Of a stretch of DNA of 64,000 nucleotides, positions 8,390 through 17,598 are shown piece after piece. The translations under genes were made by a program, and so were the position numbers. The stretch is taken from assembly GCF_011320115.1 (NCBI RefSeq), contig NZ_JAANOZ010000002.1, positions 186,001-250,000 on the forward strand. The letters run 5' to 3'. The stretch is from Croceibacterium segetis (GTDB taxonomy: Bacteria > Pseudomonadota > Alphaproteobacteria > Sphingomonadales > Sphingomonadaceae). The notes under the pieces were generated by a model. The model searched no databases. It was not told where the DNA came from and worked only from the letters and a program-made list of their open reading frames with translations. Each line of letters begins with the position of its first letter. Position 1 is the first letter of the stretch.

Positions 8390-9199
8390 ATGCGCGTTCC
8401 TTTCATCAAGATGCATGGCCTGGGAAACGACTTCGTCGTGCTCGACGGGCGCAGCGAGCCGTTGCCTCCGGTCGGCGCCACGGTCGCTCGCGCGCTCGCC
8501 GACCGGCGCACCGGCATCGGCTGCGACCAGTTGATCGTGCTCGAGCCCTCCGACGTCGCCGACTTCCGTATGCGCATCCGCAACTCGGATGGTGGTGAGG
8601 TCGAAGCCTGCGGCAACGCCACCCGCGCGGTCGCCCTGCTGCACGGAAGGCCGGCGCGCATCGAGACCGCTGGCGGAATCCTCGAAGTGCGGCCCGACGA
8701 AGGCGGGGTGTCCGTCGACATGGGCGAGCCGCGTTTCGAATGGGACGCAATCCCGCTTTCGGACGCGATGGACACGCTCGACATGCCGGTCGCGTGGGAC
8801 GATCTCGAGCGGCCGAGCGCGGTCAACGTCGGCAACCCGCACGTGGTGTTCTTCGTCCGCGATTGCGACCAGGTGCCGCTCCAGCGCCTGGGCCCGGCGA
8901 TCGAGACCGACCCGCTGTTCCCGGAAGGCGTCAACGTCAACGTCGCCACCGTCGAGAACCGCCGTGATATCCGCCTGCGCGTGTGGGAGCGCGGCGCCGG
9001 ACTCACTCGCGCCTGCGGCACCGGCGCTTGCGCCACGGCCGTTGCCGCCATGCGCCGCAAGCTGGTCGATCGCGAGGTCACCGTCACCCTCCCCGGCGGC
9101 AAGCTGCTGATCGGCTGGGGTGAGGATAACCGGGTGATCATGACCGGTCCGGCCAGCGAAAGCTTTCGCGGCAGCTTCGACTGGGGCGAATACGCGTGA
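8390..9199 (+). CDS. dapF: diaminopimelate epimerase
   Basis: DapF converts LL- to meso-diaminopimelate for lysine and peptidoglycan synthesis in the cytoplasm. The 269-residue protein begins 'FIKMHGLGNDFVVLD'. It has the two catalytic cysteines in their motifs, 'EACGNATR' (Cys about 74) and 'ACGTGACAT' (Cys about 209), plus 'VNVGNPHVVFF'. Length is normal. It is the first gene of a tightly coupled run, since its TGA overlaps the GTG start of mtaB by 4 bases. The start ATG is the only one consistent with the conserved N-terminus. Confidence 0.97.
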   Translation: MRVPFIKMHGLGNDFVVLDGRSEPLPPVGATVARALADRRTGIGCDQLIVLEPSDVADFRMRIRNSDGGEVEACGNATRAVALLHGRPARIETAGGILEVRPDEGGVSVDMGEPRFEWDAIPLSDAMDTLDMPVAWDDLERPSAVNVGNPHVVFFVRDCDQVPLQRLGPAIETDPLFPEGVNVNVATVENRRDIRLRVWERGAGLTRACGTGACATAVAAMRRKLVDREVTVTLPGGKLLIGWGEDNRVIMTGPASESFRGSFDWGEYA

Positions 9200-10371
9200 G
9201 TGCTGCCGAGGTCGTCTCGCTCGGCTGCCGGCTCAATCTGGCCGAGAGCGAGCGCATCCGCGCCTTGCTCGGTGCCACGCCCGACGTGGTGGTGGTGAAC
9301 AGCTGTGCAGTCACCGCCGAGGCGGTCCGTCAGACGCGTCAGACGATCCGCCGGATGCGCAAGGCGCGACCCGATGCCCGCTTGCTCGTCACCGGGTGCG
9401 CCGCCGATATCGAGCGTGAGCAGCTCGCGGCGATGCCCGAGGTCGACGGGCTGGTGCCGAACGCCGCCAAGCTCGACGCCCGCGCCTGGAACGTCACCGA
9501 CCGGCCGGCCCCCCTCCCTTCCAGCCATACGCGGGCGTTTGTGGCGGTGCAGAACGGCTGCGACCACGCCTGCACCTTTTGCGTGATCCCGCAAGGTCGC
9601 GGCCCGAGCCGCTCGTTGTTGCCAGCCCAGGTGCTAGGCGAGGTCGAACGACACCTCGACCGCGGTGCGGCTGAGCTCGTGCTGACCGGGGTCGACGTTA
9701 CCAGCTGGGGGCACGATCTGCCTGGTGGACCGCGCCTCGGCGCGCTGGTGCGCGCGGTGCTCGACGCTTTCCCGCGGCTGCAACGGCTGCGCATGTCTTC
9801 GCTCGACGGCGTCGAGGTCGACGACGAGCTGTTCGAATTGTTCGCCGCCGAGCCGCGGGTAATGCCGCATATCCACCTTTCGCTGCAGCACGGCGATAAT
9901 CTGATTCTGAAGCGAATGAAGCGCCGCCACTCGCGCGCCGACGCGGCCTCGCTGGTCGATCGCTTGCGGGCTCGACGGCCCGAAATCGCCGTCGGCGCGG
10001 ACCTCATCGCCGGATTCCCCACCGAGGACGAGACGATGCACGAGGCCAATCGCTCGATTATTCGCGAGCTCGGCGTGGTCCACGGCCACGTGTTCCCATA
10101 TTCACCGCGCCCGCGCACTCCGGCCGCGCGAATGCCACAGATCGATAAGGCGACGATCAGGCGCCGCGCCGCCGAACTGCGCGCGACTGCGGCCGAGGTG
10201 CGCGAAAGGTGGCTGCGGTCGCTGATCGGCCAGTCCTTGTCGGTCGTCGCGGAGGCCGACGGGACCGGCCATGCGGAGAACTTCGCCCGTGTCGCCCTGC
10301 CGGCGCAAACCGCGCGCAGCACTGTCCTCACGGTCACTCCGACCACGCTCCAGGAAGGCTTGCTGCGGTGA
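9196..10371 (+). CDS. mtaB: tRNA t6A37 methylthiotransferase
   Basis: MtaB-type radical-SAM enzymes add a methylthio group to t6A37 of tRNAs reading ANN codons. The 391-residue protein has the N-terminal MTTase domain with three conserved Cys ('LGCRLN', 'NSCAVT', 'VTGCAA') for one Fe-S cluster. The radical SAM motif C-x3-C-x2-C is in 'CDHACTFC' (about residues 119-126). A C-terminal TRAM-like region is weak or short. GTG at 9196 overlaps the dapF stop, and its own stop overlaps the GTG of ftsY, so dapF-mtaB-ftsY are translationally coupled. Confidence 0.93.
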   Translation: MSAAEVVSLGCRLNLAESERIRALLGATPDVVVVNSCAVTAEAVRQTRQTIRRMRKARPDARLLVTGCAADIEREQLAAMPEVDGLVPNAAKLDARAWNVTDRPAPLPSSHTRAFVAVQNGCDHACTFCVIPQGRGPSRSLLPAQVLGEVERHLDRGAAELVLTGVDVTSWGHDLPGGPRLGALVRAVLDAFPRLQRLRMSSLDGVEVDDELFELFAAEPRVMPHIHLSLQHGDNLILKRMKRRHSRADAASLVDRLRARRPEIAVGADLIAGFPTEDETMHEANRSIIRELGVVHGHVFPYSPRPRTPAARMPQIDKATIRRRAAELRATAAEVRERWLRSLIGQSLSVVAEADGTGHAENFARVALPAQTARSTVLTVTPTTLQEGLLR

Positions 10372-11291
10372 GCGAACCCAGTTGGCGCGAGCGGCTGTTC
10401 GGGGGCTTTCGCAAGACCACCGAACGCCTGAGCGAGAACCTCACCGCGGCCGTGGCCTCGGCCAAGCTCGACCAGGCCACGCTCGACGAGGTCGAGGACG
10501 CGCTGATTCTCTCCGATCTGGGCCCCGGCGCCGCCGCGCGGATCTGCGCTAGGCTCTCGGAGAAGCGCTTCGGGCTGGTCATGACCGAGCGCGAGCTCAA
10601 GGAAGCTGTCGCCGAGGAAATCGCGGCGATCCTGCGGCCGGTGGCCAAGCCGCTCGAGATCACCGCCTTCCCGCGCCCCCAAGTGATTCTGGTGATCGGC
10701 GTCAATGGCAGCGGCAAGACCACGACGATCGCCAAGCTGGCGCACCTCTTTCAGGAGCAGGACTACGGCGTCCTGCTCGCGGCCGGCGACACATTTCGCG
10801 CCGCCGCGATCGGCCAGCTCAAGGTCTGGGCCGACCGCATCGGCGTGGCGATCGTCACTGGCCCTGAGGGCGGAGATCCGGCGAGCGTAGTGTTCGACGC
10901 GGTCAAGCAGGCCACTTCCACGGGTATCGACGCGCTGATCGTCGACACCGCCGGTCGGCTGCAGAACAAGCGCGAGCTGATGGACGAACTGGCCAAGATC
11001 CGCCGTGTGCTCGGGCGGCTCAATCCGGAAGCGCCGCACGACGTGGTGCTGGTGCTCGATGCCACCAACGGGCAGAACGCGCTTAACCAGATCGACGTTT
11101 TCAAGGAACTCGCCGGAGTGACGGGGCTGATCATGACCAAACTCGACGGCACCGCGCGCGGCGGCGTTCTCGTCGCCGCCGCCGAGCAGTACGGCCTGCC
11201 GATCCACGCGATCGGCGTCGGCGAGAAACTCGACGACCTGCGTCCGTTCGACCCCGACCTGGTCGCGCGGGTAATCGCGGGAGTGGCGTGA
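10368..11291 (+). CDS. ftsY: signal recognition particle receptor FtsY
   Basis: FtsY is the membrane-associated GTPase that receives SRP-bound ribosomes and hands nascent inner-membrane proteins to SecYEG. The 307-residue form has an N domain and a complete G domain: 'GVNGSGKTTTIAKLA' (G1), 'DTFRAAA', 'DTAGR' and 'TKLDGTARGG'. It lacks the long acidic A domain of E. coli, as is usual in alphaproteobacteria. The GTG at 10368 overlaps the mtaB stop. Upstream in-frame residues belong to another frame of mtaB. The SRP RNA is also in this window (43652-43741). Confidence 0.96.
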   Translation: MSEPSWRERLFGGFRKTTERLSENLTAAVASAKLDQATLDEVEDALILSDLGPGAAARICARLSEKRFGLVMTERELKEAVAEEIAAILRPVAKPLEITAFPRPQVILVIGVNGSGKTTTIAKLAHLFQEQDYGVLLAAGDTFRAAAIGQLKVWADRIGVAIVTGPEGGDPASVVFDAVKQATSTGIDALIVDTAGRLQNKRELMDELAKIRRVLGRLNPEAPHDVVLVLDATNGQNALNQIDVFKELAGVTGLIMTKLDGTARGGVLVAAAEQYGLPIHAIGVGEKLDDLRPFDPDLVARVIAGVA

Positions 11292-11932
11292 TGAGCGAAG
11301 CCAAGAAAGCCGCCGCGGGCTGGCTCAACCTGCTGATCGATTACGGCCCGCTGGCCATCTTCTTTGCCGTCTACTGGCTGTTCGCGCCGGCGGACAAGAG
11401 CGACAGCCTGGGCGTGATCCTCGCCGTCGTGCGCAGCACCGGCGCGTTCATCGTCGCCGCGCTAATTGCGCTCGCCGCTTCGAAGCTCGTTCTGGGCAAG
11501 ATTTCGCGCATGCTGATGTTGTCGACGATCCTGATCGTCGGCTTCGGCGGGCTCACGGTGATCCTGCGCGATCCCTTCTACGTGCAGGTCAAGCCGACGG
11601 TGCTGTACTTGTTCTTCGGCGCCGTTCTGCTGGCCGGCTGGCTGCGCGGCAAGGCGCTTCTGCAGTGGCTGCTGGAGGCCGCGTTCGAGGGCCTGAGCGA
11701 TGAAGGCTGGCTCAAGCTTAGCCGCAATTGGGGCTATTTTTTCCTGTTCTTCGCCGCGCTCAACGAAACCCTGCGCCACGTGCTCTCGTTCGGCGACTGG
11801 CTGACGGCCAAGCTGTGGGTGTTCATGCCGCTCAGCTTTCTGTTCACCTTCACCCAGCTGCCGATGCTCCTGCGCCACGGCCTTGCGGCGACGGCCGAAG
11901 ACGAAGTGATCGAGAATCCGCCGCCAGAATAG
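11291..11932 (+). CDS. yciB: inner-membrane septation protein A / YciB family
   Basis: The 213-residue protein has about six membrane helices and typical YciB (IspA) motifs: 'LIDYGPLAIFFAVYW' at the N-terminus, then 'KPTVLYLFFGAVLLAG', 'NWGYFFLFFAALNE' and 'FMPLSFLFTFTQLPML'. The family is linked to cell-envelope synthesis and division in enterobacteria. The molecular activity is unknown. The ATG at 11291 shares its A with the ftsY TGA. A GTG one codon upstream (11288) is an alternative start. It closes the dapF-mtaB-ftsY-yciB operon. Confidence 0.93.
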   Translation: MSEAKKAAAGWLNLLIDYGPLAIFFAVYWLFAPADKSDSLGVILAVVRSTGAFIVAALIALAASKLVLGKISRMLMLSTILIVGFGGLTVILRDPFYVQVKPTVLYLFFGAVLLAGWLRGKALLQWLLEAAFEGLSDEGWLKLSRNWGYFFLFFAALNETLRHVLSFGDWLTAKLWVFMPLSFLFTFTQLPMLLRHGLAATAEDEVIENPPPE

Positions 11933-12013
11933 GGCGCCTCACGGTATCTGCCCAAGTATTCATCGTTAACGCCGGAACCTTTTGCTTGTCGCAGTTTTCC
12001 TGTTCTTTGGCTT

Positions 12014-12035
12014 CGCACTAATACAAGTTAGTGCG
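12014..12035. promoter_or_regulatory. perfect 8-bp inverted repeat, possible operator or hairpin
   Basis: CGCACTAA (12014-12021) and TTAGTGCG (12028-12035) are exact inverted copies around a 6-base spacer TACAAG. The element begins 54 bases before the ATG of the small DHp-like protein. The symmetry and AT-rich core fit a dimeric repressor site. An RNA hairpin is also possible, but no T-tract follows, so it is not a classic terminator of yciB. Confidence 0.5.
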
Positions 12036-12067
12036 TGCTGGGCTGCGCCACGCAGCGGGAGGTCGCG

Positions 12068-12301
12068 ATGATTCCGGAGCAGCATGCCAGGCGCGGCGCC
12101 GAACGGCCCGCCGAGTTCGGGCAATCGCTGGCTCACACGCTCAACAACCTGCTTCAGGTGGTGAACGGCAATCTTGAGCTGCTCGCCGCTAAGGTCGAGG
12201 ACGAGCAGTTGCGCGGCTATATCCGCAACGCCCAGCTTGCCGCGCAGCAGATCACCGAGCTGGCGTACGGCCTGAACGGCCGTTCGCCCAACGACCACTA
12301 G
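12068..12301 (+). CDS. small protein resembling an isolated histidine-kinase phosphoacceptor (DHp) domain
   Basis: This 77-residue protein contains 'LAHTLNNLLQVVNGNLELL' (about residues 21-39) followed by a helix ending 'QLAAQQITELAYGL'. This matches the H-box region and helical hairpin of histidine kinases of the 'AHDFNNLL...GNLELL' type, with the putative phosphoacceptor His at about residue 23. No ATPase (N/G box) domain follows, because the frame stops after 'NGRSPNDH'. It could be a phosphotransfer or dimerisation protein, or a degenerate remnant. ATG 12068 has a GGGAGGT ribosome binding site 4 bases upstream. An in-frame ATG at 12035 is less well placed and lies within the inverted repeat. 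Confidence 0.65.
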   Translation: MIPEQHARRGAERPAEFGQSLAHTLNNLLQVVNGNLELLAAKVEDEQLRGYIRNAQLAAQQITELAYGLNGRSPNDH

Positions 12302-12319
12302 GGTCCGGCCCCATAAGGT

Positions 12320-14221
12320 CTAGATTTCGACCTGGCTCCCCAGCTCGACCACGCGGTTGGTCGGCAGGCGGAAGAACTCCATCGGCGTCGCCGCGTTGCG
12401 CATCATCCACGCGAACAGCTTTTCGCGCCACAGCGCCATACCGGGGTGCTCGGACGGCAGGAGCGTCTGGCGCGAGAGGAAGAAGCTCGTCTGCATGATC
12501 TCGAAAGGGCCGCCGCACATGTTGTCGAGCCGCTTGAGGGCGCCCGGCACATCGGTTTCTTCCATGAAGCCGTAGCGCACGACCACGCGGTAGAATCCGT
12601 CTCCGAGCGAGAGCACCTCCGTGCGATCGACTTCGTCGACATAGGGCACGTCGGCGATCGCCACGGTCAGCACCACCACCCGGTCGTGCAGTACCTTGTT
12701 GTGCTTGATGTTGTGCAGCAGTGCCGAGGGGGTGCCGCTCGAACCCGAGTTCATGAAGATCGCCGTTCCGGGCACCTTGGCGGTACTGTTGCGGCCCGAC
12801 TTGGCGAAGATGTCGAGTGGCAGGCCGACCTCGGCCATGCGCGCCTTCATCAGCCGGCGGCCCTTGGCCCAGGTGGTCAGCAAGCTGAAGGCGAACGCGG
12901 CGATCAGCAGCGGGAACCAGCCGCCGTCGGGCACCTTGGTCATGTTCGAGCTGAAATAAGCCCCGTCGACCAGGAAGAACACCGACATCGTCGGCACCGC
13001 GTACCACCACTTCCACTTCCACACCGCCATCAGCAGCACGCCCATCAGGCAGGTGTCGATCAGCATCGCCCCGGTCACCGCGATGCCATAGGCCGAGGCG
13101 AGGTTCGACGAGGTGCGGAAGAACAGCACCAGCAGGATCACCGCGACCATCAGCGTCCAGTTGACCAGCGGAATGTATATCTGCCCGTGATGCTCGTCGC
13201 TGGTGTGGAGGATCGACAGCCGCGGGATGAAACCGAGCTGGACCGCCTGATGGGTGACCGAAAATGCGCCCGAGATCACCGCCTGGCTGGCGATGAACGT
13301 AGCCGCCGTGGCGAGCAGGACCAGCGGCAGCCGCAGCACCTCGGGCGCCATGAAAAAGAACGGATTCTCGATCGCCTGTGCCGCCGAGGCGTCACCCAGC
13401 CCGATGATCATCGCGCCCTGCCCGAAGTAATTGAGCAGCAGGCATGGCATCACGAAACCGAACCACGACACGCGCATCGGCCCGCGTCCGAAGTGGCCCA
13501 TGTCCGAATAAAGCGCCTCGGCACCGGTCACAGCGAGCACCACCGAACCGAGCGCGAGGAACGCCAGCGTCTTGTCGATCATGAAGAACTGGACCGCGTA
13601 CCACGGGTTCAACGCGACCAGGATCGCCGGATAGTCGAAAATGTGCCAGACCCCGAGCACCGCGAGCGTGGTGAAATACAGCAGCATGATCGGCGCGAAC
13701 AGCGTGCCGACCTTCGTGGTGCCGCGCTTTTGCAGCACGAACAGACCGATCAGCAGTACCAGGGCGATGGGCACGACCCATTTCGACAGGCCTGCCTCGA
13801 CGGTGGTCAAGCCTTCCACGGCCGAGAGCACCGAGATCGCGGGCGTGATCATGCTGTCGCCGTAGAACAGCGAGGTCGCCGCCACCGCCAGCAACACCGT
13901 CAGCCAGTTCCATTTCGAGTCGCCGATATAGCGACCCAGCATCGCCACCAACGCGAGCGTGCCGCCCTCGCCCTTGTTGTCGGCGCGCAGCAGGATCGTG
14001 ACGTACTGCAGCGAGACGACGACGGTCATCGACCAGAAGATCAGGCTGACGACGCCCAGGATGTGCAGATCGTCGATGGCCAGCGGATGCGGCCCGACGA
14101 AGGTTTCGCGGAAGGCATAAATCGGGCTCGTGCCGATATCGCCGAAGACGATGCCGATCGCGCCGACGGCAAGCTTGAGCTTCGCCGTACGGCGGTCTTC
14201 GCCGACCTGGACCGCGCTCAT
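12320..14221 (-). CDS. kup: low-affinity potassium transporter Kup
   Basis: Kup (TrkD) takes up K+ with protons across the inner membrane. The 633-residue protein has the family signature near the N-terminus ('[17 protein letters not shown]', about residues 24-40), then '[14 protein letters not shown]', about 12 membrane helices and a C-terminal cytoplasmic region of about 170 residues. Length matches the family. It lies 92 bases downstream of the dehydrogenase gene on the same strand, so co-transcription is possible but not certain. Confidence 0.96.
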   Translation of the reverse strand: MSAVQVGEDRRTAKLKLAVGAIGIVFGDIGTSPIYAFRETFVGPHPLAIDDLHILGVVSLIFWSMTVVVSLQYVTILLRADNKGEGGTLALVAMLGRYIGDSKWNWLTVLLAVAATSLFYGDSMITPAISVLSAVEGLTTVEAGLSKWVVPIALVLLIGLFVLQKRGTTKVGTLFAPIMLLYFTTLAVLGVWHIFDYPAILVALNPWYAVQFFMIDKTLAFLALGSVVLAVTGAEALYSDMGHFGRGPMRVSWFGFVMPCLLLNYFGQGAMIIGLGDASAAQAIENPFFFMAPEVLRLPLVLLATAATFIASQAVISGAFSVTHQAVQLGFIPRLSILHTSDEHHGQIYIPLVNWTLMVAVILLVLFFRTSSNLASAYGIAVTGAMLIDTCLMGVLLMAVWKWKWWYAVPTMSVFFLVDGAYFSSNMTKVPDGGWFPLLIAAFAFSLLTTWAKGRRLMKARMAEVGLPLDIFAKSGRNSTAKVPGTAIFMNSGSSGTPSALLHNIKHNKVLHDRVVVLTVAIADVPYVDEVDRTEVLSLGDGFYRVVVRYGFMEETDVPGALKRLDNMCGGPFEIMQTSFFLSRQTLLPSEHPGMALWREKLFAWMMRNAATPMEFFRLPTNRVVELGSQVEI

Positions 14222-14313
14222 CGAAACGGGCGCCCCTGTGTGCGACTCTTGCGCATCGCGGCGGCGCTTAGCAGCGGGCTAGGCCTGCCGCAATCGCGCC
14301 TCTCCAAGTTGTC

Positions 14314-15375
14314 TCAGCCTCGGCCGATCAGCCGACGCGCCATCGCGTCGGCCACGACGTCCGATGACTGGCCGGTGGCCTCGCTCTCGCGCCAGATCGC
14401 CTCGAGCCGCTCGGGGATTTGCGCAATCCGCCGGCGAACCTCGTTGATGTCGCACGGGCTGCCGTGCTGGCGGCAGAGGTACTCGAGGCCGACGTTGATG
14501 ATCCCGCCGGCGTTGATCACGTAATCGGGCGCGTAAAGAATGCCCCGCTCGGCCAGCTGGGCGCCGTGTTCGGGCCGCGCCAGCTGGTTGTTCGCGCCGC
14601 CGGCGACGATTTGGCAGTCGAGCCGGGCGATGCCTTCCTCGTCGAGCACCGCGCCCAGCGCGTTCGGGCTGAACACATCGCAAGTAACGCCCATGACCCG
14701 GTCGCTGGCGACGACCTGACTGCCAAGTTCCGTGGCGAGCGCCTTGGCCCGTTTGGCGTCGATGTCGGACAGGGTGAGCGTCGCGCCATCGCGCGCAAGC
14801 AGGCGCGCGACGCCGCCGCCGACACTGCCGCAGCCCTGCACGGCCACATGCACGCCCCTGACGCTGTCCTTGCCCAGCTTGTGCGCCACTGCGGCCCGGA
14901 TACCGTGGTAGATGCCCATCGCGGTGAAGGGGCCCGGATCGCCCCCGATCGAGCCGTCGTCGGCGGGCAGGCCGCAAACGTGCGGCGTGCGCTTTGAGAT
15001 CGCCACCATGTCGGCTTCGGTCGCACCGACATCCTCCGCGGTGACGTAACGTCCGCCAAGGGCGTTCACGGCGTCACCGAAAGCAGCAAGCAACTCGGGC
15101 GTTTTCTCAGCTCCCGGCCCGAGCAGCACGACCGCCTTTCCGCCGCCCATCGGCAGGCCGGCCATGGCATTCTTGTAGCTCATCCCGCGGCTCAGGCGCA
15201 GCGCATCGCGCATCGCTCCTTCCGGCTTGTCATAATGCCAGAAACGCGTGCCTCCGGCGCCGGGGCCGAGGTGGGTCGAATGAATGGCGATGATCGCGGT
15301 GAGGCCCGAAGCGCTGTCGTGAACCAACTGCACAAGCTCGTGCTCGTCAAAATCCGGCTCAGTCCAGAACGCCAT
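14314..15375 (-). CDS. Glu/Leu/Phe/Val dehydrogenase, leucine or phenylalanine dehydrogenase type
   Basis: The 353-residue protein matches the short amino-acid dehydrogenases that reversibly deaminate branched-chain or aromatic amino acids with NAD+. The substrate region 'GPGAGGTRFWHYD' and catalytic lysine motif 'GLPMGGGKAV' are present. So are 'DVGATEADM' and a Rossmann nucleotide site 'VQGCGSVGGGVARLLARDGA', and it ends with 'YVINAGGIINVGLEY'. Size favours leucine/phenylalanine dehydrogenase over hexameric glutamate dehydrogenase. I cannot decide between Leu and Phe. It reads away from the tRNA-His gene and towards kup. Confidence 0.88.
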   Translation of the reverse strand: MAFWTEPDFDEHELVQLVHDSASGLTAIIAIHSTHLGPGAGGTRFWHYDKPEGAMRDALRLSRGMSYKNAMAGLPMGGGKAVVLLGPGAEKTPELLAAFGDAVNALGGRYVTAEDVGATEADMVAISKRTPHVCGLPADDGSIGGDPGPFTAMGIYHGIRAAVAHKLGKDSVRGVHVAVQGCGSVGGGVARLLARDGATLTLSDIDAKRAKALATELGSQVVASDRVMGVTCDVFSPNALGAVLDEEGIARLDCQIVAGGANNQLARPEHGAQLAERGILYAPDYVINAGGIINVGLEYLCRQHGSPCDINEVRRRIAQIPERLEAIWRESEATGQSSDVVADAMARRLIGRG

Positions 15376-15424
15376 TATGTCCGCCTGTTCAACTACTTGA
15401 TTAAGCGGCGGAATTTAGGGGAAA

Positions 15425-15502
15425 TGGGGCGATTGAGGGGTCTCGAACCCCCGACCTCCGGTACCACAAACCGGCGCTCTAACCAACTGAGCTACAATCG
15501 CC
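15425..15502 (-). tRNA. tRNA-His (GTG)
   Basis: On the minus strand an acceptor stem GCGATTG pairs with CAATCGC. It has an extra 5' G (G-1) opposite the discriminator C, as needed by histidyl-tRNA synthetase. The D-arm 'AGCTCAGTTGGTTAGAGC' and T-loop 'GGTTCGAACC' are normal. The anticodon loop TTGTGGT gives GTG, and CCA is encoded. Confidence 0.97.
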
Positions 15503-15693
15503 ACAAGCCCGTGCCGCGAGCGCGGAGTTAGGCCGTTGCATTCACCGGTCAAGCGGCGAATGCGCGAGGGCGCGCCTGTTGCACAGCGGCCCGAAAATGC
15601 AAAGTGAAATGTGCCTCGCAAGGCTGTCTGCGCAATAAAATTACGCGCCCATTCGGCCCTTGCCCCGTCTTTCGGGGGCGGTATCACCGTGCC

Positions 15694-16329
15694 ATGGCGA
15701 ATCCGGGCGAAACATCGGCTGCCCACCTGCTGGCGCGGCCCGGCGTGCGCCGGGTGCCCACTCCCAAGGTCGAGCTGTTCACCGTCCCCGGTTTCCTTCC
15801 CGACGCGCTGTGCGACCACCTGATGCAGCTGATCGACACCAACCGCCGACCATCGACGATCGCCGACCCTAACGGGGATGCCTACTTCCGGACCAGCGAG
15901 ACGTGCGACCTCGATCCGAACGAGCCCGCCGTGCGCGACGTCGAGGCGCGGCTCTTCGCACTCACCGGAATCGATCCGGCGCACGGAGAACCGATCCAGG
16001 GCCAGCGCTACGAGGCGGGCCAGGAATTCAAGGCCCACACCGACTATTTCGAACCCGACGGACAGGACTTCACGCGGTTCTGCTCGGTAGCCGGGCAACG
16101 GACCTGGACCTTCATGGCCTATCTCAACGACGTCGACGCCGGCGGCGCGACCCGTTTCAGGCTGATCGACAAGACCTTCCAGCCGCGCCGCGGGATGCTC
16201 GTCGGGTGGAACAATCATCGCTCCGACGGCACGCTCAATCCCGCCACGCTGCACCACGCTATGAAAGTGCGCAAAGGGCTCAAGTACGTGATAACCAAGT
16301 GGTATCGGGAGAGGCCTTGGGGATGGTGA
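15694..16329 (+). CDS. 2-oxoglutarate/Fe(II) dioxygenase, prolyl 4-hydroxylase-like
   Basis: The 211-residue protein has the double-stranded beta-helix pattern of prolyl 4-hydroxylase-type oxygenases. The iron-binding 'HTDYFEP' (H-x-D), a distal His in 'ATLHHAMKVRKG' and a 2-oxoglutarate-binding Lys in 'VRKGLKYVITKWYRE' all sit in order, with 'LNDVDAGGATRF' between them. Bacterial members hydroxylate proteins or small peptides, and the substrate here is unknown. ATG 15694 starts the protein; a 30-residue upstream extension looks artefactual. The end overlaps the following GFA gene by 7 bases, which suggests co-translation. Confidence 0.88.
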   Translation: MANPGETSAAHLLARPGVRRVPTPKVELFTVPGFLPDALCDHLMQLIDTNRRPSTIADPNGDAYFRTSETCDLDPNEPAVRDVEARLFALTGIDPAHGEPIQGQRYEAGQEFKAHTDYFEPDGQDFTRFCSVAGQRTWTFMAYLNDVDAGGATRFRLIDKTFQPRRGMLVGWNNHRSDGTLNPATLHHAMKVRKGLKYVITKWYRERPWGW

Positions 16330-16748
16330 GCGAGACGACCTCCCATGCCGGTTCATGCCATTGCGGCGCTGTGCGCTTCAAGGTCGAACTCCCGCCCGAA
16401 CCGCGGGCGGCGCGCTGCGACTGCTCGATTTGCAGCATGAAGGGTGCGGTAGCCGTCGGCGCACCGCTCGCGGCGCTCGAGATTACCGAAGGGGCGGACA
16501 AGCTGACCTGCTACCGCTTCAACACCGGCGTGGCGAAGCACTGGTTCTGCTCGGTTTGCGGATCATATACCCACCACCAGCGCCGTGCGGATCCCATGAC
16601 CTACGGCGTCAACGTCGCCTGCCTCGGGCTTCACCCGCTACACGACTTCCCTGACGTGCCGGTGCTCGACGGAATGAACCACTCGCTCGACAACGGCGGC
16701 AGGCTGCGCCTTGCCGGTCGACTGCGGTTCGAACCCACCGAAGACTGA
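16323..16748 (+). CDS. GFA (glutathione-dependent formaldehyde-activating/CENP-V) family protein
   Basis: This 141-residue zinc protein of the GFA fold has cysteine motifs 'CHCGAV' (about residues 12-17), 'CDCSIC' and 'CSVCG' in the expected spacing for two zinc sites. Some members help glutathione react with formaldehyde, but most are uncharacterised. The ATG at 16323 lies within the end of the preceding dioxygenase gene. A bidirectional terminator follows. Function is assigned at family level only. Confidence 0.87.
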   Translation: MVSETTSHAGSCHCGAVRFKVELPPEPRAARCDCSICSMKGAVAVGAPLAALEITEGADKLTCYRFNTGVAKHWFCSVCGSYTHHQRRADPMTYGVNVACLGLHPLHDFPDVPVLDGMNHSLDNGGRLRLAGRLRFEPTED

Positions 16749-16752
16749 ACGA

Positions 16753-16780
16753 AAAGGGCGGCCCGACGGGACCGCCCTTC
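16753..16780. terminator. bidirectional terminator between GFA gene and rpmE
   Basis: AAGGGCGG (16754-16761) pairs exactly with CCGCCCTT (16772-16779), with CCC/GGG pairing inside the loop. A-rich sequence on the left makes it a better terminator for rpmE (minus strand), whose stop is 22 bases away. The + strand gene ends 5 bases before the stem. Confidence 0.75.
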
Positions 16781-16801
16781 GCTTGTTCGCTGTCGGACCG
16801 C

Positions 16802-17029
16802 TCAGCTCTTCTTGAGCGAAAGCCCGCCGAAACGCTTGTTGAACTGGGCAACGCGGCCGCCCTCCTGGAGCTGCTGCTTGCCGCCGGTCCAGGCGGGGTG
16901 GCTGGTCGGGTCGATCTCGAGCGTCATCGTGTCGCCTTCCTTGCCCCAGGTGGAGCGAGTCTCGAACTCGGTGCCGTCGGTCATCTTGACCTTGATCGTG
17001 TGATAATCGGGATGCGTTTCGGCCTTCAT
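16802..17029 (-). CDS. rpmE: 50S ribosomal protein L31, zinc-free type
   Basis: The 75-residue protein reads '[19 protein letters not shown]', then '[13 protein letters not shown]' and 'NKRFGG', matching alphaproteobacterial L31 in length and sequence. It has no cysteine, so it belongs to the C-minus, zinc-independent form. L31 bridges the large and small subunits near the central protuberance. The gene is flanked by a terminator and about 100 bases of leader with no gene. Confidence 0.96.
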   Translation of the reverse strand: MKAETHPDYHTIKVKMTDGTEFETRSTWGKEGDTMTLEIDPTSHPAWTGGKQQLQEGGRVAQFNKRFGGLSLKKS

Positions 17030-17129
17030 GGCGTGTCTCCAAAGCTTCGGAGCGGTTCCGACCGATCCAGCTGTGTTGGGAAAGGCGCGCCCTTAACGGG
17101 AAGCGCGTGCGATTACAAGCTCCCTCCGC

Positions 17130-17585
17130 TCAAGCCGGCGGGTCGGCAATCATCGCGGTGAACTCGCACTCGCAAGTGGTCTTGCCCTCGACGCTCGCGC
17201 TCCCGCCGAACTTGTAAACGCGGCTGCGCTTCTGGATAAACTCCACGCGCAGGTCGAGCAGGCAGCCCGGCTCCACCGGAGCGCGGAACTTGGCCCCGTC
17301 GATACCCATGAAATAGACCAGCTTGCCGGTTCCGGCGAGCTCGAGCGTCTCGATGCCGAGAATCGCCGCGGCCTGGGCCATCGCTTCGACTTGCAGCACC
17401 CCAGGCATGATCGGGCGGCTGGGAAAGTGACCCTGGAAGAACTGCTCGTTGAAGGTCACCGCCTTGACCGCGTGAATCCGCTCACCGAGATCGATGTTGA
17501 CCACGCGGTCGACGAGCAGCAGCGGGTAGCGGTGCGGCAGGGCCTTGAGAATGCCCGCGATATCCAGGGATTTCGCGTCGCTCAC
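17130..17585 (-). CDS. fabZ: 3-hydroxyacyl-ACP dehydratase FabZ
   Basis: FabZ removes water from 3-hydroxyacyl-ACP in type II fatty-acid synthesis. The 151-residue hot-dog protein has the catalytic His in '[14 protein letters not shown]' and the catalytic Glu in 'VEAMAQ', after the typical '[13 protein letters not shown]'. I chose GTG 17585. It has an AGGGCAGG site just upstream and lies 14 bases after the ompH stop. In many relatives lpxD sits between ompH and fabZ and lpxA follows. Here neither is present and fabZ ends the cluster. Confidence 0.95.
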   Translation of the reverse strand: MSDAKSLDIAGILKALPHRYPLLLVDRVVNIDLGERIHAVKAVTFNEQFFQGHFPSRPIMPGVLQVEAMAQAAAILGIETLELAGTGKLVYFMGIDGAKFRAPVEPGCLLDLRVEFIQKRSRVYKFGGSASVEGKTTCECEFTAMIADPPA

Positions 17586-17598
17586 GCCCTGCCCTCGC

